A stretch of 64,000 bases of DNA from an uncultured Alphaproteobacteria bacterium (lineage in GTDB: Bacteria; Pseudomonadota; Alphaproteobacteria; MPNO01; UBA2964): the NCBI GenBank assembly GCA_951812775.1, contig OX638326.1:3297391-3361390 (forward strand), given 5' to 3'. Both the position numbers and the translations under genes were made by a program. Below the pieces are notes generated by a model. The model saw only the letters and a program-made list of their open reading frames with translations, was not told the origin of the DNA and searched no databases. Positions 26,550 to 35,340 of this stretch are shown here, piece after piece (the stretch's first letter is position 1; each line of letters starts with the position of its first letter).

Positions 26550-27140
26550 TTAAGCGGAGAGTTCGTAGGGGATTTGGTCCGGGCCAGAGCCCTCGTAATA
26601 TTCGCCGGTCTCACGGTTATAGCGGCCCTGGAGAACTTCACCGACAAGAACCCGACTGCGTAGAATGACGGCGACGGAGCGGACATCGCTGCCCTGTTCG
26701 GCGTGAATATCGTACGGCGGTACGAGATCGGCTTTTCCAGCCTGGCCTTGGGTGTCACTGACCATTTCGACTTTGACGTAACCCTCTTCTTTCCGGCTTT
26801 CGACTGCCTTAAAGCGCTCCAGAGATTCCGTGCCATCCAGTAACCCGTATAGAACCCAGCCGTCTGCGTGATCGTGAACACTGCCCGTTCTTCCCGGCAC
26901 CCGGACAACGCCGTTGATGACAAAGCCATAATCAGGGTCGGTATAGAATAGAAGGTTCTTGCGTCCCTCGGTCGACGGCCAATCTTTGCAATGTTCGCGA
27001 AGGGCGGGGTCTGACAAGAGGTCGCTTTCCATAAGCGCGTGCGCCCGTTTCATACGGGTCTCGTCATCCGGAAATTCCGCCCAGATATCGCGCAGATCAC
27101 TGACGAATTTTTCAAAAGCCGGGAGCATTTGTTTTCCCAT
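26550..27140 (-). CDS. Cupin-like protein resembling thiol/cysteine dioxygenases
   Basis: ATG 27140 follows a GGAGG-like site and gives a 196-residue product. The cupin metal-binding segment is GSVHDHADGWVLYGLLDGTESLERF, and a later His occurs in PPYDIHAEQG, in the order seen in cysteine-dioxygenase-like proteins. It probably binds one Fe or other divalent metal. The substrate is unknown. It is in an apparent two-gene unit with the OCD-like gene and divergent from the SDR gene. Confidence 0.7.
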   Translation of the reverse strand: MGKQMLPAFEKFVSDLRDIWAEFPDDETRMKRAHALMESDLLSDPALREHCKDWPSTEGRKNLLFYTDPDYGFVINGVVRVPGRTGSVHDHADGWVLYGLLDGTESLERFKAVESRKEEGYVKVEMVSDTQGQAGKADLVPPYDIHAEQGSDVRSVAVILRSRVLVGEVLQGRYNRETGEYYEGSGPDQIPYELSA

Positions 27141-27276
27141 AGGATACCTCCATCGTATGATCGAAATTTCTCGGAAAACTATCACGGCGCGTTTAATGCC
27201 ACAATGTGGCCGCTAGCTTTGCATCCGGGCTCCGTGCTGTTTAAACAGGAGGTCCAGAATTTGAGGAGTTGGATGA

Positions 27277-28065
27277 ATGGAACTTGGGATCGCAGGGCGG
27301 AATGCACTCATCACTGGCGGCAGTCAGGGTATCGGACGGGCTTGCGCGGAAGCTTTGGCGGAAGAAGGCGTAAATGTTGCGATCGTCGCGCGCGATGCAA
27401 AACGGCTCGCATCAGTCGCCGCTGAAATTGCATCCAATCGAACCGGGCGCGTTATCCCGGTTGCTGGCGATATGACGAGTGTCACCGATGTTGAGAGATC
27501 TGTCTTTGAGACGAATGCGGCTTTGGGCCAGATAGATATTCTCGTTAACAATGCAGGGTCGGCGCCGATGGGAAAGATTGGCGATATTGATGATGAAACC
27601 TGGCAGGCGAGTTTCGATCTCAAACTCATGGGTTATGTCCGATGTTCTCGGGCAGTGATGGGTGCCATGCGCGAACGCAAGTGGGGCAGAATTGTTAATG
27701 TCATTGGTCGAGGTGGTCATTTCCCGACCGCTAAATATATCGCTGGTGGAGCGATCAATGCGGCGATCCTTAACATAACTCAGGCTCTGGCCGAGGAATG
27801 CGGGCCGGACAACGTGTTGGTCAATGGTGTAAATCCCGCCGCGACCGCCACTGATCGGTGGAGTACGTTGGTTCAACAACAAATTAAAATCACCGGCAAG
27901 ACGGAAGAAGAAATTATGGCAGCTTCTGCTGCCAGCGTGCCTCTGGGACGCATCGGCCAGCCAGAAGATATTGCCAACATGGTGGCCTATCTCTGTTCTG
28001 AGAAAGCAAGCTTCATGAACGGGTCTTTGATTGACATCGATGGCGGCGTCAGCCGGGCGCTTTAA
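27277..28065 (+). CDS. SDR-family protein lacking the catalytic Ser and Lys
   Basis: The 262-residue product has the classical SDR cofactor motif (ALITGGSQGIGRACAEALAEEG) and the NNAG motif at 91-94. Around the active site it reads NVIGRGGHFPTAKYIAGGAINAA: Tyr154 is present, but the residue four further on is Gly and not Lys, and no Ser stands about 13 before it. This pattern recurs in a divergent SDR subgroup. It may therefore catalyse a different reaction or only bind cofactor. The C-terminus (NGSLIDIDGGVSRAL) is normal. Confidence 0.88.
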   Translation: MELGIAGRNALITGGSQGIGRACAEALAEEGVNVAIVARDAKRLASVAAEIASNRTGRVIPVAGDMTSVTDVERSVFETNAALGQIDILVNNAGSAPMGKIGDIDDETWQASFDLKLMGYVRCSRAVMGAMRERKWGRIVNVIGRGGHFPTAKYIAGGAINAAILNITQALAEECGPDNVLVNGVNPAATATDRWSTLVQQQIKITGKTEEEIMAASAASVPLGRIGQPEDIANMVAYLCSEKASFMNGSLIDIDGGVSRAL

Positions 28066-28072
28066 GCCGAGA

Positions 28073-29680
28073 TCACGGCCCATGTCCCGTGGAAAGTGGA
28101 CTGGAATCTGAGAGATACATCATGTGCCGCGACAGCCGTTCCAGCATGTCCGTGCGAATGGAACTGTGGCCTGGGTCATCCCATAAATTGTCAAACTCGT
28201 TGGGATCGTTCTCCAGATTATAGAGCTCGCCCCAATCGGTATCTGAATAGAGGGTCAACCGCCACTCGTCTGCGACAATGGTTCGGGCGCGGAAATTCGG
28301 TTCAAAGCCCATATACCCTCGACGTTGGCTTTCTTCGATGATCATCGAGTCATGACCGGGCGCGCCTTCGGCAATTTGGCCGAGGCTTAGTCCCTGCAGG
28401 CCGTTAAACCCTTCGACGGCGGCACGGTCCAGAAAAGAGCTGGCGAGATCAAGCGTACCTGTGAAGGCATTTGACGTGTTGCCAGCAGTGCCGGATGTCG
28501 GATCAGACCAAATGCAGGGCACACGGATAAGACCCTGATAGTGAATAGCGGCCTTGAGGAGAAGTTGGTGATCTCCCATGAAGTCGCCATGGTCAGTCGT
28601 GAAGACAATGATTGTATTGTCGGCCTGTCCCGTTTCTTCGAGCGCTGAAAGGACACGGCCAATCGCATCATCGATCATAGTAATTGAGCCGTAATTGAGG
28701 GTGATCGCCTCCCGGGCCTCTTCCTCACTGCAGCCAAATCCGCGCTGCCCCGTTTTGTTGGCCTTACCCTGGTCGCGTTCAGCATGAAGCGCGGCGACGT
28801 TGGGCGGCAGTTTTTCCTCCGGATGAAAGAAGGCCGCAGGCGTTGGAACATCTGCCGGATCATACATGTCAAAATATTTACCTGGCGGCGTGAACGGATG
28901 ATGAGGGTCGGGGAACGAACATTGTGCAAAGAAAGGCTTGTCACCGCCGGATTTGCCATGGCGCTTTATGAAATTGATGGTTTCTTCTGCGACAAAGGTT
29001 GTTGGGTACAACTCTTCCGGTATGGCAGTGCGCCAGGCCTGAGGCGCCTTGATCTCACGGTTTGATGGCAAGGCATTATCCGGCCCGCGCAGAGAGTCAG
29101 GATCGGGGTGGCGTTCCGCCAGCCAACGCGAATAGTGGCCCACCACTCGATCGCTATGGCCGATCGCCAAGGACACTTCATCAAAGCCATAAAAGGGAAG
29201 ATCGGGTTCAAAATTCGGATCTTGCTTCCAGGTCGGTGGCAATTCCTGTTCATAGTCCCCGTCCAGCCACATTTCCCGCTGTGCCTCGCTCAGCGTCGCT
29301 GGGGGCTGGGTTTTGTCTGGATCAGGAACTGGCAGACCTACTTCGATGGCGTTCGGCGAAATACACTGCAAATGGCTTTTCCCGAAAAGGGCGGTGTGAT
29401 AACCGGCCGCGCGCAGCAGCTGCGTGAAGGTTGTTTGGTTGAGCGGTAACGGGATGCCATTCTGTCGGACGCCATGCAGGGAAGGCATGCGACCGGTCAT
29501 CAACGTGGCGCGGTTTGGCATACAGATCGGAGTGGAAACATAGAACTTATCGAACTTCGTTCCTTTGGCAGCGATGCCATCGATATTGGGCGTCTGAACA
29601 ATATCATTGCCGTAACACCCAAGGTGATCTGCCCGGTGCTGATCATTGATGAACATCAGGAAGTTAGGTTGTTTGGACAT
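28073..29680 (-). CDS. Type I sulfatase (second copy)
   Basis: The 535-residue product starts MSKQPNFLMFINDQHRADHLGCYG and carries Cys53 in TPICMPNRATLMTG, the same formylglycine motif at the same position as the first sulfatase. TTDHGDFMGDHQLLLKA holds later metal ligands. No signal peptide is visible. The two proteins are clearly paralogues, and their neighbouring genes (alpha/beta hydrolase, SDR) suggest breakdown of sulfated organic compounds. It lies 21 bases after the alpha/beta hydrolase gene. Confidence 0.92.
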   Translation of the reverse strand: MSKQPNFLMFINDQHRADHLGCYGNDIVQTPNIDGIAAKGTKFDKFYVSTPICMPNRATLMTGRMPSLHGVRQNGIPLPLNQTTFTQLLRAAGYHTALFGKSHLQCISPNAIEVGLPVPDPDKTQPPATLSEAQREMWLDGDYEQELPPTWKQDPNFEPDLPFYGFDEVSLAIGHSDRVVGHYSRWLAERHPDPDSLRGPDNALPSNREIKAPQAWRTAIPEELYPTTFVAEETINFIKRHGKSGGDKPFFAQCSFPDPHHPFTPPGKYFDMYDPADVPTPAAFFHPEEKLPPNVAALHAERDQGKANKTGQRGFGCSEEEAREAITLNYGSITMIDDAIGRVLSALEETGQADNTIIVFTTDHGDFMGDHQLLLKAAIHYQGLIRVPCIWSDPTSGTAGNTSNAFTGTLDLASSFLDRAAVEGFNGLQGLSLGQIAEGAPGHDSMIIEESQRRGYMGFEPNFRARTIVADEWRLTLYSDTDWGELYNLENDPNEFDNLWDDPGHSSIRTDMLERLSRHMMYLSDSSPLSTGHGP

Positions 29681-29701
29681 CGTTCTACTCCACAGTGCTG
29701 T

Positions 29702-30622
29702 TTAGGAACCGAACCCGATTTCGGCAAAAAAATCAGTCACGATTTTGGCGCAAGCTTCCGGTTGCTCAATCTGGACCATATGTGTGGTGCCGGGTACCGC
29801 TTCGTACGGATGTCCAAATTCCTCATGTAATGCCCGGTTCACCAGACCTGGGGATCTCACATTCGGGTCGTCAGGATCGCTGGCGATGACTTTGAGTGGT
29901 CCAGGAATATCTCCGAATTGCGGGCAGAGATGAAGTTCAGAGTTGGTCTTGTAGACCTGCGATTCACCTTCCGGCGGGCAGCATAAAACCCAGTCACCTG
30001 TTTCTGGCTCCTCCCGAAGGATGGATCGCGCCATTAGCGCGTGTGATCCCTCTACCCATCGGCTAAGGCTTTTTGATCCGGCAAACTGCTCGGCCAGGGT
30101 CTCTGGGCTGGGAAAACGGTCAGGTCGGGTTTTCGACCAGTCTGACAACATCAGCTCGAACTCTTTGGCAATTTGATTGAGGGGATGTCCCGGACTGGGA
30201 ACCAACGGGGGATCAAACAACACCAACGCATCCCAACGCCACCCTTTGGTCAAGGCATGCCAAACCGACGTGACAGCGGAGATTGAGTGAAACAAGCCCG
30301 CTGTTGGTTTTTTGCCAAAATTTTCTGCAACCCCGTTGAGTACAGCATCCATGTCGCTGACAAAGTAGGGGACATCGTGATGGCTGATGTCGTCATGGCG
30401 CGGATTGTGTCCATGGTTTCGCTGGTCATACAGAACCAGTTCATAGTTGTTAGCGAGAAGCCGCCAAAAAGGGAAATAGGCATCGGTGGCAAAACCATTG
30501 CCATGTGCCAAAATTAATCGGGGGCCATCGGTATTTCCGTGCTGGCGCAGGCGAATGATCGCCCCGTCATCCATTGTGAGATCGACGGTTCGATTTGCTT
30601 TGGGAAGAGTCAATTCAGTCAT
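29702..30622 (-). CDS. Alpha/beta hydrolase with atypical nucleophile elbow
   Basis: ATG 30622 (MTELTLPKANRTVDL) gives 306 residues. The oxyanion region is LILAHGNGFATDAYFPFWRLLA, the conserved YDQRNHGHNPRH segment follows, and the nucleophile elbow reads AGLFHSISAVTSVW, so the usual GxSxG is HSIS with Ala. The acid and His are probably in VIASDPDDPNV and GTTHMVQIEQPE. It is probably an active hydrolase of unknown substrate. It is divergent from the creatinase-like gene. Confidence 0.85.
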   Translation of the reverse strand: MTELTLPKANRTVDLTMDDGAIIRLRQHGNTDGPRLILAHGNGFATDAYFPFWRLLANNYELVLYDQRNHGHNPRHDDISHHDVPYFVSDMDAVLNGVAENFGKKPTAGLFHSISAVTSVWHALTKGWRWDALVLFDPPLVPSPGHPLNQIAKEFELMLSDWSKTRPDRFPSPETLAEQFAGSKSLSRWVEGSHALMARSILREEPETGDWVLCCPPEGESQVYKTNSELHLCPQFGDIPGPLKVIASDPDDPNVRSPGLVNRALHEEFGHPYEAVPGTTHMVQIEQPEACAKIVTDFFAEIGFGS

Positions 30623-30740
30623 GGTTCTTTTATAGCGCAGTGCAATGAACCCGACACCCGTTGTGAGTAATTTTGTCCAGCCTCTACTCGGCGTTTCATT
30701 TGCCTGATACCGTTTGCCTCTCAAATTTGAGGAGCTCGCT

Positions 30741-31991
30741 ATGTATCAACGGCCACCAGCACCAGATTTAACCGATAAGCAAAACGCCATTCTCGCCCAG
30801 GAGTGGCCGCGATTTTCGCGCGGCGAGTTATCGCGCCGGCGTTCGGCGATCGAAAAAATTATGGCCGCGAATGACGTAGAGCATCTATTACTATATGGCG
30901 CGGGTGGACGTGGGTCCGCGGTGCCGTGGCTGACGGAGTGGCCAGTTACAACAGAAGTTAGGGCAATTTTATCTCCCGGCGCGCGGGACTCTCTGTTTAT
31001 TCAGTATTTTAATCATACGCCGTTTGCCGAGAGATTAATTGACGGTGCTGACGTTCACTGGGGTGGCGCTGTAACGATCCGAACAGCGATTGATGAATTA
31101 AAAAAGCGTGGTGCTGCTGGAAAAAAAGTTAGTGTTATTGGGGGGCTTCCCTTCGGACCGTACGAAGCGCTGAAGGAGTTCGCTGGCGATGTGGTCAATC
31201 TGAATAGTGATTATACGAGATTGCGTTTGGTAAAATCCGAAGAGGAACTCGATTGGTTCCGGATCGGGGCGGCACTTTCGGATTTGGCAATTGAGGCGTT
31301 GCTGCAGGAAATGCGGCCAGGGCAAACCGAACATGAACTCGCTGATATCGTTGAGCATGCCTACGTGCCACATGGCGGTAAATCGGGAATTCATTTTTTT
31401 GGCGTCACCTCGATGGCGGACTCTGATCTCTATGTCCCGGCGCAGATGACATCCAATCGCTCGGTGGCGACCGGCGATATTGTCTTCACTGAAATTACGG
31501 CATCGTTTTGGGAGCACTCGGGGCAGGTGCTCCGCAGTTTTGCAGTGGGATGCGATCCGGCGCCGCTCTATCAGGATTTGCATGACACGGCGATGGCAGC
31601 CTTTGACGCTATTTGTGCTGCAGCGAAACCTGGAAATCGTCCAGAGGATTTAATCGCTGCGGGACAACTCATCGAACAAAAAGGTTTTACGATCTGTGAT
31701 GACCTGATCCATGGCTATGGCGGTGGGTATTTCCCACCTGTCCTGGGACTCCCTAGCCGACGCGAAGAACCCGCCCCTGAGCTGATTTTAGAGACGGGTA
31801 TGATGATGGTGGTTCAACCGAATGTCATAACCACTGACAAAACCGCCGGGGTTCAAACCGGTGAGTGCATCGTGGTGACAGAGCAGGGGCGTTTCTCTGC
31901 ACCGGGCACCGAAAGGGTTCCTGAAAGTCTAAATTTGAACCTCCGGGTAGGTCGAGCGCTATCCCCAGGTGACATGGTTTCGCAAAATTAA
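30741..31991 (+). CDS. M24/creatinase-like protein without metal ligands
   Basis: ATG 30741 follows a GAGGAG site. The 416-residue product has the creatinase-type N-terminal domain and the pita-bread C-terminal domain (RPGQTEHELADIVEHAYVPHGGKSG, FFGVTSMADSDLY, DDLIHGYGGGYFP). In place of the usual Asp-Asp-His-Glu-Glu metal set it has Glu in VFTEITASF, Gln in EHSGQVLRSF, a retained His in LIHGYG, Gln in VVQPNVI and a shifted GVQTGE. It is therefore probably a metal-independent creatinase-type amidinohydrolase or a non-peptidase. The 350 bp after it are described separately. Confidence 0.82.
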   Translation: MYQRPPAPDLTDKQNAILAQEWPRFSRGELSRRRSAIEKIMAANDVEHLLLYGAGGRGSAVPWLTEWPVTTEVRAILSPGARDSLFIQYFNHTPFAERLIDGADVHWGGAVTIRTAIDELKKRGAAGKKVSVIGGLPFGPYEALKEFAGDVVNLNSDYTRLRLVKSEEELDWFRIGAALSDLAIEALLQEMRPGQTEHELADIVEHAYVPHGGKSGIHFFGVTSMADSDLYVPAQMTSNRSVATGDIVFTEITASFWEHSGQVLRSFAVGCDPAPLYQDLHDTAMAAFDAICAAAKPGNRPEDLIAAGQLIEQKGFTICDDLIHGYGGGYFPPVLGLPSRREEPAPELILETGMMMVVQPNVITTDKTAGVQTGECIVVTEQGRFSAPGTERVPESLNLNLRVGRALSPGDMVSQN

Positions 31992-32016
31992 CCATTTTCC
32001 GACGAATTTGAGGCGA

Positions 32017-32090
32017 TTTTGTCACAAATAGAGACAATTGCGTACTTGGATATTCATTGGCGGACAGTTTTGTCACATATCTCGATAATT
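32017..32090 (+). promoter_or_regulatory. Two similar sites upstream of a sigma-54 promoter (candidate enhancer)
   Basis: TTTTGTCACAAATA at 32017 and TTTTGTCACATAT at 32068 are copies of one motif, each followed by GA(C/T)AATT; their starts are 51 bp apart, about five helical turns. They end 40-90 bp before a sigma-54 promoter, the place where enhancer-binding activators normally bind. The convergent gene encodes such an activator. The rest of 31992-32342 shows no coding sequence. Confidence 0.45.
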
Positions 32091-32130
32091 TTGCCTTCTA
32101 TATCAATATGTTGTTGAAAGAATTCGGGGT

Positions 32131-32145
32131 TGGCACATTTTTTGC
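32131..32145 (+). promoter_or_regulatory. Sigma-54 promoter, perfect -24/-12 elements
   Basis: TGGCAC, five bases, TTGC matches the RpoN consensus exactly. Transcription would begin near 32157 and run into the short gene at 32343, leaving a leader of about 185 bases with no evident gene. An sRNA from this promoter is possible. Confidence 0.6.
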
Positions 32146-32342
32146 TCAATTAATACTGGCCCGGTTCGTCTACGTTCTGGAAAAGGGTCGGGTTGGATTG
32201 TCTTAATCTTTGACTGTTTGTCATCGCGCTGTGGTGGCTTCGAAAACTGGATTTGAGTATGCACAATTTTTTCTCCGACAAGACGGGAACATCGTCGACG
32301 CCACATATTGGCGGCACCCGGATGAAAGAAGGGGGAATCGCA

Positions 32343-32853
32343 ATGATCCAGTCACTTCAGGTGGCAAAAGTACCCGCGAAAATCTGTTATGGTTTTGGCG
32401 GAGTCGTGTTGTCATCTGCAATGGATAAGGTTCTTCGCGGTGATCGGTTCCAGGGACGGTTTTCCTGTAGCGCGGGCGTCTTGGGGGGGTGATTCCTCGG
32501 ACTCGCTGCATGAGGACGAGTCAGGGCTGCTTACTATCGTCATCGGACCTTATCGTTTGACCAGTGCCGGTCCGGTTCGAATACAACGCTTGATAACAGA
32601 ACAGTTTTATCGCATTGCGATACGATGTGATCGTTTCACGGATGGGGCATCCGTGGTTGGGCGCGTGAACCTGACGTTTTATTCAGATCCTCGTTTTTGT
32701 GAGGGCGGAGATTTTAGACTAGATACCCTTGATATATCCAAGATTCCGATGCCTAGCCTGTATTTAGAGGCGTATGCAGGAGAACCGATCCTTAATGCCA
32801 AGCTGCAAATGCTGGATCGCGAAGAAACCGCTGCAGTTGAGGCTGTCAGCTAA
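32343..32853 (+). CDS. Hypothetical protein, frame broken at a G7 tract
   Basis: ATG 32343 follows GGGGGAA and opens MIQSLQVAKVPAKICYGFG. The frame stops right after seven consecutive G at 32483-32489. Dropping one G would join it to the open frame DSSDSLHEDESGLLTIVIGPYRL that continues to 32853, giving about 169 residues. No family was recognised; the C-terminal 100 residues look like a beta-rich domain (VIGPYRLTSAGPVRIQRLI). The G7 tract may be a slippage site or a sequencing indel. It is the first gene behind the sigma-54 promoter. Confidence 0.5.
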
Positions 32854-32871
32854 ACTCTTCTAATCTCGAAT

Positions 32872-34349
32872 TTATTCGGCACTGCCGTCTTTCCACGAAT
32901 TGATTTTGCGATATAGCGTTGCGTGGGAGATGCCCAGTAACGTTGCGGCTATTCTTACTTTGCCGTCACAAAGTTTTATCGCATGCTCAATTGCATCACG
33001 TTCGACATCGGCAAGGGGTTTAATAAGGTCGGCGAGCTCTTCCATGTCGCCATCCAAGGTATTTTCATCATCTAGAGTTGGATCGCTCTGAGTTGGAATG
33101 TCCTCAGTCTCAGCTATTCTGGGCGCCTCAGGCGTCACATCATCCGCAGTTTGACGGCCTGGGACTTTTGATAAAATAGGCAGCATTTCGGGAGTGACTT
33201 CTTCGCCATCATTCAAAACGACAACTTGCCGCATGACATTCTGGAGTTCCCGGACGTTGCCTGGCCAGCTGTGCGACAGCAGCAACGCACGGGTGGCCAT
33301 CGACAGTTTCTTAAACTTCTTGTTTTCCTGCCCGGTATATTCGCTGAGAAATGACGTCGCTAGGGTCACCGTATCTTCGCCTCTATCGCGGAGCGGCGGC
33401 AATTCGAGCGGAATTACATGCAGGCGGTAATACAGGTCTTCCCGGAATCGGCCTTCATGGACTTCCTTCAGGGGGTCGCGGTTGGTCGCGCATATAAAGC
33501 GTATATCAACGGTCTCAGTGTCGGAACTCCCCACCCGTTGAAAGGTTTCGGTTTGCAAAAAGCGTAACAATTTGGACTGAAGGTTTATGTCCATCTCGCA
33601 AATTTCATCGAGAAACAATGTCCCGCCATCTGCTGCACTGGCAGCGCCGTCGCGATCTGATATGGCGCCAGAGAACGAGCCTCTGATATGGCCGAATATC
33701 TCACTTTCCATGAGCTTTTTTGGGATGGCCGCACAGTTTAGCGCAATGAAAGGACCGCCCCGGCGGGGACTTTCCTCATGTATGGCCTGGGCGCACAACT
33801 CTTTACCGGTGCCGCTTTCGCCCTTGACGAAGATCGTCGCCTTGGAATCGGCGGCGCTTTCGATCATCCGGTAAACAGCCTGCATATTCAATGAGTTACC
33901 AATAAGGCCATGAAAGCCTTCGCGGTCTATTTTTTCCCGGTAAGTTTCGACAATTGCTTCCAGGGCCAGCCGGTCAAGCGCATTGCGCATCGTGACAATG
34001 AGACGGTCGGCGGTGAACGGCTTGACGATGAAATCAAAGGCGCCCAGCCGCATTGCTTCCACGGCGACATTTATGGAACCATGTGCCGTAATCATAATAA
34101 CGGGACAGGGCAGGCCGTCAGGCCGTCGCTGCCGATCTTTTCCATGATTTCGAGCCCGGTCATGTCGGGCAATTCCAGATCCAGCAATATGCAGTCCAGC
34201 ATATTTGAAGAAAGATGTTTCAGGGCTTCCTTGCCGGTGGCGACATGCGTGACCGTATAGGGGTCGTTGCGAAGATACTGAATATAGCTCTTGGCAAGGA
34301 GCGCGGTATCTTCAACAAGGAGAATTTCTTTTTTACGTTCTGCGGCCAT
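32872..34349 (-). pseudogene. LuxO/NtrC-type sigma-54 activator, split by an 8-bp duplication
   Basis: The upstream part (ATG 34349) is a receiver domain: ILLVEDTALL and phosphoacceptor Asp about 58 in CILLDLELPDMTG. The downstream part continues PVIMITAHGSINVAVEAMRLGAFDFIVKPF, then the AAA+ domain with Walker A GESGTGKE, the sigma-54 contact loop GSFSGA, Walker B GGTLFLDEI and a Fis-type helix-turn-helix (GKVRIAATLLGISHATLYRKI). Between them, at 34112-34127, AGGCCGTC occurs twice in tandem. Removing one copy joins the frames into about 490 residues. The arrangement is that of LuxO-like regulators. An internal start at ATG 34095 could still give a receiver-truncated protein. Confidence 0.85.
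34112..34127. repeat. 8-bp tandem duplication causing a frameshift
   Basis: AGGCCGTC is present twice without spacing inside the receiver-domain coding region of the sigma-54 activator. One copy would leave GSDGLPCPVIMIT in frame, the expected protein sequence; two copies shift the frame by two bases. Confidence 0.75.
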
Positions 34350-34568
34350 TAACTAATACTTCCTCGATCAGGTTTTGCACCCAAATCTATGCTGCCAAAC
34401 CAGCTTCCTCGGTCGGTCTTTGGTGTGTGCCGAGGGGACCGGTCGTTTCCCGTCTTGATCTGCGACAAATTCTCTTTAGTACAGATTTTCGAAGTTTACG
34501 GGCATTTTCCAAAAAAACTAATCAATTTGTTGAAATCTAACAATATTTCCTGTCAAATCCCCCCGTTG

Positions 34569-34590
34569 GGGTAGTGGGTCAGTTTGAAAT
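34569..34590 (+). repeat. Left terminal inverted repeat of IS1-type transposon
   Basis: Perfect inverted match over 22 bp to 37776-37797. It starts GGGTAGTGGGTCAG and ends TTTGAAAT. Confidence 0.85.
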
Positions 34591-34631
34591 TTAGCTCTGC
34601 AATTTTCTGCATACCACCCTATATAGAGTCT

Positions 34632-34859
34632 ATGGCAGACAAAAAGCCCAAACGACCCCGCGATCCCAACCAGCTTGCAAAGCTGATGGTGGATATTGCA
34701 TCCAGTGAAGAAGAAGATGCGGAAGAAACGGCAACCGGGGAACGCGCTTCTAAAGCTGGAAAGAAAGGCGGTCCAGCCCGTGCCAAAGCATTAACACCAG
34801 CGCAACGTTCTGAAATTGCCAAAACAGCCGCACAGGCTCGTTGGAAGAAAAAAGACTAG
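34632..34859 (+). CDS. Small basic protein of transposon cargo
   Basis: ATG 34632 gives 75 residues, MADKKPKRPRDPNQLAKLMVDIAS, then an acidic patch and GRKGG-like basic C-terminus (KAGKKGGPARAKALTPAQRSEIAKTAAQARWKKKD). Proteins of this pattern are widespread, short and possibly nucleic-acid binding; function is unknown. It overlaps the convergent hypothetical gene by four bases and lies directly inside the left end. Confidence 0.7.
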   Translation: MADKKPKRPRDPNQLAKLMVDIASSEEEDAEETATGERASKAGKKGGPARAKALTPAQRSEIAKTAAQARWKKKD

Positions 34860-35329
34860 GCCGCCTTGCCGCCGTCGAACAGCAAACGTTCGTCCACATC
34901 ATCAGTGAAATCGAACGGAATCTGAACGCCTTCCTGTTCAGGGTTCATATCGTTGTAAACCTCAACATCGGTAGCTAACTGGACACAGTCGCCCACAATT
35001 TGCTCCCGACGCTGCACGAAAGCCTTCCGCATGTGGTCAAGCGGAGCATTGCCCATGATTGCCCACATAGTATGCTGAACGCCCGCCTTGGTAACCCTTC
35101 CCGCATGGTTTTTGCGATACCGACGACCGTAGCGATCCGTGCCATACTCTTCGCGCAAAGCCCGCGACATATCCTTGGATAGTTCGTCAAACGGGTCTAT
35201 TTCTGGCATTTCAATCATACCACGCTCGACACCCCATCTAACCGCGTCTTTAGATGTTGCGGGGATAAATCCTTTTTCTTTTTCGTATTCGTGCCATACG
35301 TTTTGTAGTTGTTCGTCGTAAGATGCCAT
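34856..35329 (-). CDS. Hypothetical protein of transposon cargo
   Basis: The 157-residue product (MASYDEQLQNVWHEYEKEKGFIPATSKDAVRWGVERGMIEMPEIDP) is helical and soluble with GTDRYGRRYRKNHAGR and a C-terminal acidic end. No family was recognised. It lies 11 bases after the HigA-like antitoxin gene on the same strand and may be a third member of that operon. Confidence 0.65.
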   Translation of the reverse strand: MASYDEQLQNVWHEYEKEKGFIPATSKDAVRWGVERGMIEMPEIDPFDELSKDMSRALREEYGTDRYGRRYRKNHAGRVTKAGVQHTMWAIMGNAPLDHMRKAFVQRREQIVGDCVQLATDVEVYNDMNPEQEGVQIPFDFTDDVDERLLFDGGKAA

Positions 35330-35340
35330 TTTCTATTTCC

